Shown here piece after piece: positions 51,411-62,944 of a stretch of 64,000 bases of DNA. This stretch comes from Balanoglossus misakiensis (taxonomy: Eukaryota > Hemichordata). The notes beneath the pieces are model-generated. The model did no database searches and was not told the origin of the DNA. It saw only the letters and a list, made by a program, of their open reading frames with translations. How positions within the stretch are numbered: position 1 is the stretch's first letter; every line of letters starts with the position of its first letter. The position numbers were made by a program, and so were the translations under genes. The stretch spans positions 5,580,001 through 5,644,000 of the forward strand of contig CM082585.2 in the NCBI GenBank assembly GCA_040954595.2, written 5' to 3'.

Positions 51411-52984
51411 TTGCTGTTCACAGCTATATTGTACCTTGCAATGATGTAGACATCAATCCAGATACTAGTAATTCATAAAAGTGTACAGTTTTTAATGATC
51501 GTGTATATGTTTTTATAAAATTGGAATTTTCACGTTTGCATTGATCAGGGAGTATTGGTGTGACATGTACATGAACTTGTTCATCTACTTGTTCATTTAA
51601 AATTTTACTTAATTCATTTTATGCTAAAAATGCAATCTGGCTGTGAAAGTGGTCAGAAATGGCCAAGGGCAGCTTCCTGTCAACTTTAAGGTTAAAATTT
51701 CTACTTAAATGTGAATAAAAATGGAACATGTTTTACATGTTGTACTTAATTTTAATTATTAATCATTTTCAGTTGTTATTTTCATACAATGTTTATGAAT
51801 TGACAAGAGGTGTCCCAGATACCCGGTTCGTGCAACATGTCAGAGCGCCCCCTAGTGTCTAAAGTGGATTTCCTCGAGGCCTCCCTCACTGTTACATTGA
51901 TCAATGCATTATCACGGTGATTACATATCCTGGATTATATTCCTAAAAAGACTGCCAATTCATGTTTATTTTGAATGCCAAAATGTTATAAATCATTGTG
52001 ATGATATGAGAATAGTGATTGCATTGCATTCTGTTATCTTTCCATGTAAATGGGTTTATTGGACAAAGCGGGAAATATTTGGAGCAAACAACAAATCACA
52101 CAGCAAGATATCTGGAAACCAATTTATTGTCACCAGAAAAAATGATAGCTGATGATAAGAGAGCAGCTCAGTACATAATTAATTGGCTTCCACTCGTTCA
52201 CATCCTGCTGTTTGATTTGTTGTTTTTGCATGTAGATGTTGCTGTCAAGTCAATTAACGTTAGCAACTAACATGGTAAATTTTGGAACAAATTTACAAAC
52301 CTATTGTAGTACTGTTACTTTTGTAACATTTTATCCTAAGTGTAAAAGCTAACAAACAAGCTGACTTATACTGATAATCAGATTTTTCTAGGGCTGGTTC
52401 TTCGGGTTTCAGGAAAGGGTTGTGAACTGTAGTTTCATTTGAAGGGAATTTATTATTTTGTACTGTATCAGTGTGTGTCAATAATAGCAACATTGCTTAG
52501 TAAAGACCTTTTTACATATTTTATATACATTTTATCAGGTGCTAATAAAACGAGCAAATGCTACTAATATTTTGGTCTATGTTTTGTTTACAGGGGAGTG
52601 AATGAAGCAGCTGTTTCATATCTGTACTCATGATTAAATTTAGAGGATGAAGATTTTGTTTGTCATGACACAAAAATCATAAATGTACTAAAAAATTGTC
52701 TGTTTGAAAAAATGTTTTCTGTTTGTCGACTTGCTTTTCTGCAAGCTACAGTCACTAGAGAAATTCATTGCCGCTAAACATGTTTGCCTACATATACTTG
52801 AATTGGCATAAAGTATTCACAGTTGAATCCTTTGTGCAATAGTGTGACTGGTGGTGGTCACGTCAAACACGAAACTCCATTGAAGGGGTTGGCTGTGAGA
52901 TATTTAAATGAGATTTAAAGTTGCTATTTTGCATACCATAATTGCGTCAGCTGCACCGATTAACCAATCAGGTGAAAGCGTCCA

Positions 52985-53159
52985 AGCGGCGCTATTTCGC
53001 GGGGTTTTTCAGCTGCCATTATTTTTCCGCGAAGTCTTTTGAAACTCCGCCTCATTTTCATAAAGATCTACTTGATTTTCTGGTAATTAGATTCATGGCC
53101 TGTGCCCGATCGCTTGTTTAGACGTCCCGCGACTTACTTGTGAAAAGCCTCAGCCGACG
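52985..53159 (+). promoter_or_regulatory. RB1 promoter with E2F-like sites
   Basis: A CG-rich stretch just upstream of the RB1 ATG. TTTCGCGG at about 52995-53002 and TTTTTCCGCGAA at about 53022-53033 resemble E2F sites (TTTSSCGC class). RB promoters in vertebrates carry an E2F site, so feedback control is plausible but inferred. No TATA box was seen near the expected start. Confidence 0.5.
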
Positions 53160-56100
53160 ATGGCGACATCGGCTGTTTTTCGGAATTCGCCACAGGGACA
53201 CAGGTGAGTGAAAATCGCCGACATTCTCAAAATCGAGGACAAGCTTCGTGAAGCCCTGTACTGTTGTTCTCTCGACTAGTCACTACTATTATAAATATTC
53301 ATTAACTATTAATTGCACTATTGTATAGGAAATAATAATGATTCGGGAATAATACTGGCGTATATGGACGCCGGATTTTTGAAATCTTTTAAGTTGCATT
53401 TGATCGGGAAATCATAAGTCATGGACTTTATGGTGTATAGTACGCCAGCATTTTTACCGGACGTTTCACATACTCGGAAATAAAATAGAAACCTGTCTAT
53501 ACTGTGGACAATGTCAAGTTTTAGAAATTTATAGTATATTCTGTCGTATAGTATGGGTAATATTGGCTTAGTCGGTGCGATTGTGGGTCATCCAGAAAAT
53601 TTCTAGCAGCTTTTGTTTTCCCCTCCCTCTACAGTCTGAGCGGCCAGAACGGCGCGGGGCCACAACTTGACAACAACAACATGGCCGTTCTCAACGACCC
53701 AGATGAACAAGAAAAGGAGTTCAGCTCCGTGACGGATAAAATAAACATTCCAAGTGATGTCAACAGCAGGGCCCTGGAATTGTGGCTCAATTTACTCCAC
53801 ACGGGAAGACAGGAATTCCAGGTGAGGGTGAAAACAAATAAATATTTGTAGGTCAAGGGAGTGTTTGTGACGTCATACCCACATATATTGATGATGCTAA
53901 CGACCTTTACAGCATAGGGAGACTCCCGGGATTTTCAAAAGCGGAATATCTCACGTCATGTTTAAATTTAGCAGAAATTATTGGTTTTTGCCTGTAACAG
54001 CTTGTAACGTGTGCGCAATTTACAATAAATATAAACCATCTTTGAGTTCGCTCCCTGCACTGAGCCCTGAGGCATTTCAATTATAATGATTTACGTATTC
54101 ATATGGTGTACATCTTATAATATAAATAGTCTTAAATTTTTGGTTTTCTGAATTGAGCCTAAATTTGTATGTGTTAGTTTATAGGGTCACAATTCACCAC
54201 CACCATTTTGGCCCAAATCCATTATTTTATATTGGAAATAAATTGAGTGAAAAGTTAATTTTGTCACAAAACCAACTTTGCTTGGTTATGTAGCAGGGAC
54301 TAGTGATGCAGACAGTGACTATTAGGTTCTCGAGGGCAAAGTAATCTTGTGCTATAAGAGTGATAAGTGAATGATGGAATGTTATATAAGAGTCTGCATG
54401 TGATCATCCCATAATAATAATGTGTGTACTGTACTGTACTGGTAGTGGATTATCGATAAAAACCTGATTTCAAAAGCTAGAAAGTTAATACCTACCTCAA
54501 AATGTCTTTAAAAAACTAACTTGACTATACCCAGATTTATTTTTAATTTATTTAAGTAACACTATATGCCACCTGTTGGAGCTCTGGAAATATTCCATTG
54601 TTTTTATGAGCTGGCACTTATGCATTATTTCCATGATTTTCTCCTAAACTTACATTGGTCCATTTAAATATAAAGCCTACTTGTAGGTATACAATGATGT
54701 ATTATGAACCTGCGTTTATGGCTGTATATTTAAACATGAAAAACAAATGAAATGATAAACTGGTGCCACACCCGTGCATGCTTATCTTGCATGAGTGCAC
54801 AAATATCACAAACTATTCAACTTTCCAGAATATTAATGTTTCAGATTCATATTGTTTATTCTTTGTTCTACAGAGTGACCATCAGACATGGATTATATGT
54901 TGCATTTACATCGCTGCACTGGAAGCCAAGTAAGTTACTTTTGATGGTAGAGATTTAAAATAAAGGACTTTCACCCTGTCTTCAGTTCAATTGATCATCT
55001 GCCGCGACTGGTAGAAAGCTGATCCTATACAAATTAACAAATGGAGATTACCTCATCCATTTCCTGTGTGCATTCAGCTTTCTAATGAAGTCTGGTGTTA
55101 AACTTTATCCCATCTGGTTAAAGTAAAGCTAACTCAGTAATTACCAGAGGGCCCCCCCAAAAGGAAAGTGGCAGGGCTGTTTTCCTAGAGGGCACACTGA
55201 CTGACAATGTCAGTGATATCAGTCAATGTTCATACTAATTTCTGACCAGTGTTGGTTGTACACAGTGATATCCAGCAAGAAATCTGGCCATACTGATACA
55301 TATACCATTAATCGTGAAAGGATCCCAAAATTATACTTCACCTGATAGGGTCAGTGTTTACCTCTTAGGCATTGTATTCAAATCAAACAGTTAAAGTAAA
55401 CAAAGGAACCACAAGTTTGGCACTTTTCCAGGAAAGATAATTCTCCCAAGGTTGTTTCCACGCACACAAACATTGCCACGCTGCAATGATGTAACATATT
55501 TTGATTTATGGTTTTCATCTTTGCATCACTTAGTCTTTGGGATAAGATGTCTACATTTATATTTATAAGATGTAGAGATCACAACATCACATTCAGTTAT
55601 CATCAGTTTACGTTTTTTTTGTTATATTCTATATTTATGAATGATTGAAGAAACATGATTTTGTCCCGCAAACCTAATTTGCCACCTGCAAAACTTAAAA
55701 GATATCCATTTGAAATCAGGTCAAAAATGCAACAAATTCACCTGCTATTAATGGAGATTGTACTCTTGTATGTACCCTGAGGACAAGTCCAGATTAATGA
55801 TATTATCTCTGTATCATTTCTCATATTCCGATATTTCAAAAATTGGCTTTTAATATCATGATTCATCCAATCACAGTGTCTTGGCCTTTCGTGGGGAAAC
55901 ACTTGATTTATCGTATTGCTGTATTCATTTTCTCGGTAGTGGGTCCGCTAATGCTTTTAGAGTCATACCCATCATTGGGAGGAATATGACTTTTTTTTTT
56001 TTTGCCAAGATCATGCTTATTTATGACTGTCATCCAGTTTGCATTCACCAATTACGCTTCAGAAAAATTGCCATAAGGCCCGACTTGTGTATATGATATG

Positions 56101-57910
56101 ATGCAATACAATACTGTAAAATTAAAAATGGGTTATTTTCGTGAGCAATAAATTTTCGCGAAATACGCGAGAGCCAAAAAAACGTGAAAATAAAAAGTCG
56201 CGTAAAATGTTTTTCGGTGATAACGATGCAGTTAGTGAAATACGAGAATGCAAAAATTAATCCTCGCGTAACAGTTGCCTCTTTAGATATCACGAAAATT
56301 TCCTGTCGCAAAAATAACTCGTTTTAGAGTATTTCATGATGGATGCCATGGGAAACGAAAATAGAAAGAAATAATGGGATTAAAAACTTCCAAACATAAT
56401 AGGAGTATCCTTTTATTTCATGTATATTGTCATTTACTTGAGTTAGCGTCATATTATCTTATCTGAAAAGCAGTTCATGAAATATTTAACCCGACTTCAC
56501 AAAAAAATCCATATCCCTGTATCTTTTCTGTGAGCTAGACGAACACGGTTAAAATTTGAATGCGAAATCGGCAAGAAGACAACTCGGTACCAGGCACTTG
56601 TCGACCGGTGACTGTCATCGATCAAAATCAGCCACACGCAGAAAACTTGGCCCCTGGGCCGTTTTAAGATGGCTACATCAATCAGAGACCATGTTTCTTT
56701 TCTCAGTTTCTGTCCGTGGCAGACCCTCACCGTACATTAGCACATTGCATAGGGCTTATGACTTTTTAAATCATAGGATTTTTCTCACTCCCATCTGCCT
56801 TCGATATCACTCGCGTGTCATTACTAATATCACTGGTCAAATATAATAAGAAACAGGAAAATTCCCATTTATTATCCCCCCCGGAAATCTTCCAGCATGG
56901 AATTATTAATCACTGTCTTAAAATATCCTAGATGCCACCTCCTCCGTCCTTAACTCTTTCACCACCATGGTTCAGTCCAAACCCATTGTTTTCTATGGTA
57001 AGGTTGGACCTCTAAAGAGGAAACTGGGGGGGGCGAAAGGTATAAAATGTAACTTCCCTAGGAGGTAATTGCCAGTTGCAACATTCGACCCATTTGCAGT
57101 GAGAGTCCAGGGCACCACGAGGAATTATATTTATATAATGTATATTACCTTAATTGAATTTCAATGTTATGTCCATTGAAACATGGTTTTTAAAATGCTC
57201 TGTCTAGATTGAAAAGGTTGTCGTAGATGACATTGCGCCAAAGTGCAGTGTGTTCGCTTCAGAGTCTGTGAAGAAATGTACGTGTAATGTTATGATATCA
57301 GTATGTTTTGTTCTTGGGGAACATCTTTAAATATCTTGTACATATATATTTGACGATTCTTCTGCAACTATCCTGTCTGCAGAAACTCTTATTTCCAAGG
57401 TTATACACGCACAAGTCTGCGGTAAGGTGCGACGCAAAATTATTGCATCACACAAATTGTTTGCTACATAGGTAATCGTCCCGTGAACAGAGACGGTTTT
57501 GTTCCATATGGTCTGTCTGTCTGATGGTGAGATATAATTATACCTGGTACCCGCTATCTATATTTTCGGCTGATCCTATTGTTTCTGCTTACACAATGCC
57601 CGAAGTTGACCTTGCAGGAATTGTTTCTGATTATTGGATCAATTGTCTGGAGGTCAGGCAGGTGTGACCACGTTTTGAGAGAAGAATGAAGTTGTGTCCC
57701 GAGTGTTTCTCCCAGGATAGTAAAAGTTGCTTATTTCCATAACACTGCAATATGCTAAAGAGTTGTTTTGTTTTGGTTTGCAAAATCAAATTGTGCCAAC
57801 TTTGCTTCAGTTGCTCTGCAGAGAACGCTACGTCCAAAGATTGTCTGATGATCGTCACAACTAACCTCATCGGTCACCTCAACAAAAACTTTGATCTACA
57901 TAGATACATA

Positions 57911-57945
<35 letters not shown>

Positions 57946-60900
57946 TACATACATACATACATACATACATACATACATACATACATACATACATACATAC
58001 ATACATACATACATACATACATACATACATACATACATACATACATACATACATACATACATACATACATACATGCATACATACATACATACATACATAC
58101 ATACATACATACATACATACATACATACATACATACATAGACACACATACTGAAGCAAATTAACATACATATCAAAGTTTTTCATCTTTGAAAATATCGA
58201 TCTTGGCATGATGCCACAAATGGCATGCCGTGTCAAATAAATCACTTTCAATGACAACGTTTTTCGGTATTGTCATTTGAACTGCAATGTGCATTAGCGA
58301 CAACAGTTGTGCATTATTACTGGGCAGATTAAAAACTAACAATCTTGTCCAGTTTGATTAATGATTTTATGAACAGTTGGAGGTCAAACCTGTTAGCGGT
58401 GTCCTTGAAAACTATGGGAGTACCTGCCAAGCCAGCCTTTTGATCACTTTGTCTAGGTGTGACAGCTGCCATCATTCTTGTGGAAGCTTTATTTCCTGTT
58501 AATTATGACACATTATGTTTGTGGTGTGTTTATTCTGGGAAATCGATATCTAGGAGTGTGGAAGTGTCTGGTTATTGCGTTTCTGTATCATAAAGTTTGA
58601 GTAGAATGTTAGAAAAAATTTAAGGTGCATATAACCTTAATTAGTGTCCAATCCTCCATGATGTGTGTTTCATACCAAAAATAACTCTTCTTTGATGACC
58701 AAACCTTTAACCCTTTCACCCCCAGTTCCTTCTTTAGAGGCCCAGCTGTACCATAGAAAACAATGCATTTGGACTGAACCATGGTGGTCAAAGGGTTAAA
58801 GAGACACATAGCAATACCACTCAGACCACTGTTCCCCTTTAAACTTTAAAATATGCGATAATTTTGTAATTAATGGGAAATATTCTGACTTTCTTGAAAA
58901 TTACTTTGTTACATTGCAATAATGAAAGGCCAGCGTAAATTGTTGAACCCGTTTCTTGCGCTGTGGCTAGCATGCAGTTACAACTCTTGTTTACACAGCC
59001 TATAAAATAACCTTTGTGACAGATAGAGTTGACTCCGGTTGAACATATGTCGTTTTGTCTAATTGTTTGCAGGTTTGCGACCAGAACTGATGGGAGTGGT
59101 GGTAAAGTGTCTTTTGAACAGCCTTGCATTACATTGACAGATCTACTTCAAGTGGCTGATATGAAGTAAGTGCTCCAAAAATAAATGACACCCATTTCCT
59201 GGTAGTCACGATCACGCGCATAAACATTCAAAAATCACAAGTTGGTACTAGTCTTATATTTTTTTATTTTATTTTTTTTTTCAGCAGAAAAATGATTTAT
59301 GTGACCACCTTGAATTTTGGTGTGCTGTGTGTTTTGAAATTTTGTAATTTTATCCTACACAGACAGAAAAATAATTTGAATGACCTTGAATTTTTTCTGT
59401 GAAACATAATGTAAATTTAAATAGTCTGCAAGCAGAATAATGGCTATTCACTGAAATTTGATTATCAATAATAAAAAATGCAAACAGTTCATGTCAGGTT
59501 GCACGGATGTACCAAATACTTCATAATTTCAAAAGAGGTATTGGAAAAGAAAATTCTAAACAAAATGCTAATATTTTTGCACATAGTACATGTACCTCTG
59601 TAATGCAAAGCAGTGCACCGTGTTACTATTGGTAGTGCTTTGGGTAATTACATTGAAATCTTGAATTATTTGTACTGTTGTACAAGTTCACAATATTATA
59701 ATTTCTTAAATTAATGTTTTGTTTTTTAATTTTTTATTGGTATATCTAGAACAATTTATCAAATTCTAGTTTACGTTTGTTTTATTCGGACAGATATTAA
59801 AAGGCGGTCATGATGTTAATACATTATTGATTTAGGGCACTTGCCTCAACAGAAATTGAGTGCATCTCAGCTGTATTCATTTATGCAGGGCTCTCTGAAA
59901 AAATATGCCTCTTTCTATTATTAATCTCACTTTTTATCAATGCTTTTCATTTCACCAGCATTGTGACGTTCTATGAGAAGATCCGATCTGTACGAAATGA
60001 ATTTACAATCACGGAGCATGTGCAGATGCATCTGATGAACATCGAAAGGAAATTCATAGTAGTGGCTCCGCTGTACAGTAAATTTGAAAAGTAAGTACTT
60101 GAAAGACGTAGTTTTGTGCGACAAAAATTAAAATAACCTCAAGACATCAAAAAATTAGATTGTAAATTTGCTTGTGTTTGTAATACAGCTAGATGTCAAT
60201 CTTTCTTGATATAGACTTGAGAAATAATTTTCATCTTTTTCACAGTGATTGCTGATGTTTTTGTTTGTGTTTTTTCCCTCTTTCCCCCCCTTGATTAGAA
60301 TTTATCACGATGTCTTCCAAGATGAACAAACCGGGTTTAGCAACGGTGCTAATTCTCCCAGTCAAGAGTCGAGTGCTAGCGTCCGAATGAAGTCCTGTTG
60401 GTGTCTGTTTATTCTTGCCAAAAGTAAGTAATTTCGGGACACGTTTGCAGTGGAAAGTTCAGATCTGCAGTTTTAGACTGGACATGGAAACTAGAATCAG
60501 TTGGTCTGTGGTATTCAGAAAAAAAATTATCCCCCCAAAATTTCTTAATTTTAGACATGGCACAGTAACTTGAACTTAACGGAGTCTGTGATGTAGCAAA
60601 AAAAGAAAAAAAGTATTTCATTACAAAAATATCTTCAAGATAACCTGTTGTCTTGGATTTTTTAACAACAGTATCCGGTAACAATTATTTCAGTTAAACG
60701 TGCATATTCTTCAGTTACTGTAGTACATATTTTTCTGTATATTGCTGTAGGAATGATTTTTTAAGAATGAGACATTGCATTTAAATATCTTTATTTGCCA
60801 TCTGCGTGCAAATAGGTTTTCTGAGAAATCAAAGAAAAACAGGTTTTCTGAGAACTTGAAAAAATAGGGTATCAGAGAATTTGGATAAAATTACTGTTAG

Positions 60901-62944
60901 TATAAAACATGAAAATATAAATCACCATACCTTGAGGAAGAAAGCAACTGGAAATCAAGTTCATGTCTTTACATAGTATAAATATATATTTATTTTCACA
61001 TTGTGAGAGGGTTTTGAATAATTTGGTGACGGCAAGACAATTGTCAGGAAACATTCAGATGTCTTTCCTTAAAGGGGAAATCCGCTGTAGCTGATTTCTA
61101 CATAATTTGGTAGCTTTGATGTCTCTCTTTCAGAAAAAAACATATTCGCCATGTATAGGTCGCGCGATTGTTTACAAAATCTAGGGAAAGTTGGCAGAAT
61201 TTCCAATATGGCGTTTACTGTAATTTGAATCATGGGAAAAAAAGCGCCAGGAGCAACTTCCGCCCACCATGGTGTGGGTGATACCATTCTCCGATTGGTG
61301 TCACTGGGCGACAGAATAGGCGTATTTTCATAGCTATTGCTTGTTCTTTGCATCAGTTGATAAACAATCATCAGCAAAGTCGAAAATTTGTCATCTATTG
61401 ACAGTTTTCATGAGCTATAACCCATGAAAAATATGCAAATACGCTTAGCTTGTGACACAGTGACACCAATCGGAAAATGGTATCACCCACACCAAGGTGG
61501 GCGGAAGTTGGTCCTGGCGCTTTTTTTCCCATGATTCAAATTACAGTAAACGCCATATTGGAAATTCTGCCAACTTTCCCTAGATTTTGTAAAAAATCGC
61601 GCGACCTATACATGGCGAATATGTTTTTTTCTGAAAGAGAGACATCAAAGCTACCAAATTATGTAGAAATCAGCTACAGCGGATTTCCCCTTTAAAAACC
61701 TGTCAGAAATAGGTAACAATGTTAGTGTTGCATGCACTATGACTAAAACTGTCTTCTTTTTCATTTTCAGCTCTTTTACTTCAGAATTGCAATGAACTGG
61801 TGCTGCCATTTCAACTGTTACTTTGTTGTCTTGATCATGCAATCAGAATGTCGCCAACATTCCTCCTCAAACCACCCTACGGTAAGTGTGTCTTCGAAAC
61901 AGTCGTTTATTTGACCCAAGCCGTGACCTTTACATCCTGGCATTTATGTAACCTTACATCCTTGCCAGACTTATCATGTATTGCAGAAAAATGTATCAGG
62001 AAATAAAAACCAAAATAATGAAAAAATGTTTGTTCTTTAATGTAGGTGTCTGAAATTTATTATTTGTATTGCATAAATTACTACCATAAAATTCAAACCA
62101 AAATAATGAAAAACAAATCTTTGTTTTATGTAGACACGGCACAAATGAACCATTATGCAACGTCCGTGGTGTCAGAAAGTAACAGCAACAGTTTGAGACT
62201 CCTCTGTGAGAAGTTCAGCTGCGATCACAACGATGTGCTCACTGTACTCAGGGATTACTGGCAACAATTCTTGGAGACCATACCCTCGGAGAAACTGCAT
62301 CAGGGAATTGACGGCCTTCCGGAGGTAAGGGGTTGTTGGAGGGGGGGAGGAGGGAGGAAAGATGAGGGAGAAATGGAGGGAGAGGGGCAGAGAAACTGCA
62401 TTAGGGAATTGATGGCCTTCCAGAGGTAAGGGAATATTGGAGGGGGAGGAAGGAAGGAAGGAAGGAGGGAGGAAAACAGATGGAGAAGTGGACCGAGAGG
62501 GGGCATAGGGAAAGAAGGAAATAGGGAGAGGTAAGAAAAATGGGGGTTTGGAAAGATTGGGGGACAAGGGCGTGTATTACTGCTCGGATGAAATTTAAAT
62601 CCAGCTGAAATTTTGTGAAACAATTTTTGGTAGACTCTGATCTTCTGACACAGTCAGTTATTTTAGACTTGTGTCTTGATAACAATTTGTGTAAAAAAAT
62701 TGACTATTTTCAAAAGCAATGTTTATCAGATGACTGGGGTGAGACGTCTTCTAAGTGAGCACCTCTGTATGAAATGTTAGAGAAAACCGACATGCTGGGA
62801 TGTCTAATTGTCAGTGTGTTTTGTTTTTCCATAGCTGAGTTTTCTAATTGAACAGTACAGGGAAGTTTATCAAACACTCGGTGATTTCAACGAAATACTC
62901 TTTCTTGAACACGATCCTCATTTACTGCCAGTCACACACACAAG
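53160..62944 (+). CDS. RB1: Retinoblastoma protein, N-terminal half (partial, runs off the window)
   Basis: A nuclear pocket protein that binds E2F-DP and restrains S-phase entry. Exons: 53160-53203, 53635-53821, 54874-54929, 59073-59165, 59959-60090, 60299-60423, 61771-61881, 62134-62324, 62835-62944. All junctions are GT/AG and phases agree; 1049 nt give 349 residues plus two bases. Matches to the RB N-domain: KINIPSDVNSRALELWLNLL; WIICCIYIAALEAK (human RB1 has WGICIFIAAVDLD); ERKFIVVAPLYSKFEKIY; SCWCLFILAK; LPFQLLLCCLDHAIRMSPTF then LLKPPY; and GIDGLPE with LFLEHDPHLLPV. The resemblance to RB1 exceeds that to p107/p130 (RBL1/2), notably in LLKPPY and FLEHD. The last exon ends with donor GTAAGA, so the pocket A/B boxes and C-terminus lie beyond 64000. 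The start ATG (GACGATGG) is the first in the CG-rich segment. The 3'-most exon 8 donor is duplicated (see 62289-62490). Confidence 0.93.
56112..56331 (-). mobile_element. about 220-bp TA-bounded MITE, copy A (RB1 intron 3)
   Basis: It runs from TACTGTAAAATTAAAAATGG to CTCGTTTTAGAGTA. It is related in reverse orientation to the element at 63236: both contain TTTTCGCG, GCGAGAGCCAAAA-type and GATAACGATGCAG stretches. The ends have decayed. TA at each end would fit a Tc1/mariner-type target duplication. Confidence 0.75.
56949..57044. mobile_element. about 90-bp TTAA-type MITE, copy 5 (RB1 intron 3)
   Basis: Left end TTAACTCTTTCACCACCATG; core CCCATTGTTTTCTATGGTAA; the right end is degraded to GGCGAAAGGTATAA. 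Same orientation as the 2515 copy. Confidence 0.75.
57911..58143. repeat. (CA)n-(CATA)n microsatellite, about 230 bp
   Basis: About 14 CA units (57911-57942) followed by about 48 CATA units with single interruptions (for example ATGC near 58073). It is in RB1 intron 3. ORFs of Tyr-Ile-His-Thr or Met-Tyr-Val-Cys across it are artefacts of the repeat. Confidence 0.97.
58707..58799. mobile_element. about 90-bp TTAA-type MITE, copy 6 (RB1 intron 3)
   Basis: Ends TTAACCCTTTCACCCCCAG and GGTGGTCAAAGGGTTAA. The core GAGGCCCAGCTGTACCATAG and TTTGGACTGAACCATGG is in reverse orientation relative to the 2515 copy. It is the best-preserved pair of ends in the window. Confidence 0.8.
61069..61695. mobile_element. 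627-bp foldback element with about 260-bp arms and TTAA ends
   Basis: The left arm starts TTAAAGGGGAAATCCGCTGT and the right arm ends with its complement, ACAGCGGATTTCCCCTTTAA. The arms, about 61069-61330 and 61430-61695, are nearly identical in reverse. They translate to almost the same 70-residue ORF on opposite strands, which is a by-product and not a gene. The loop is about 100 bp. It lies in RB1 intron 6, ending 75 bp before exon 7. Confidence 0.9.
62289..62490 (+). repeat. 101-bp tandem duplication of the RB1 exon 8 end and splice donor
   Basis: Copy 1 (62289-62389) holds the last 36 bp of exon 8 (GAGAAACTGCATCAGGGAAT...CCGGAG), the donor GTAAGG and a G/A-rich intron start. Copy 2 (62390 to about 62490) repeats all of this, with a few changes: GAGAAACTGCATTAGGGAAT, CCAGAG, donor GTAAGG at 62426. 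The offset of 101 bp is not a multiple of three. G/A-rich DNA continues to about 62540. Confidence 0.9.

Larger units (their letters stand above)
49149..53159. other. FYVE-gene 3'UTR and intergenic DNA before RB1
   Basis: 49149 to about 49700 is presumably the 3'UTR of the FYVE gene, with AATAAA at 49681-49686. The repeat element at 49726-51410 follows. From 51411 to 52900 there are only short AT-rich ORFs without domains. The final 260 bp before 53160 are CG-richer and carry E2F-like sites, consistent with the RB1 promoter. Confidence 0.5.

Noticed and set aside
57210-57280. Possible extra RB1 exon (IEKVVVDDIAPKCSVFASESV)
   Set aside because: It is flanked by AG and a GTACGT donor, but its phase does not fit: joining it to exon 3 (ending AA) gives an early stop. 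Exons 3 and 4 join directly in frame and match the RB family.
57874-58257. Long ORFs of Tyr-Val-Cys-Met or His-Thr-Tyr-Ile repeats
   Set aside because: They are translations of the (CATA)n microsatellite in several frames, with no unique sequence.
61069-61695. Two similar about 70-100-residue ORFs on opposite strands
   Set aside because: They are the two arms of one foldback element. The similarity is explained by the inverted repeat, and no domain is visible.
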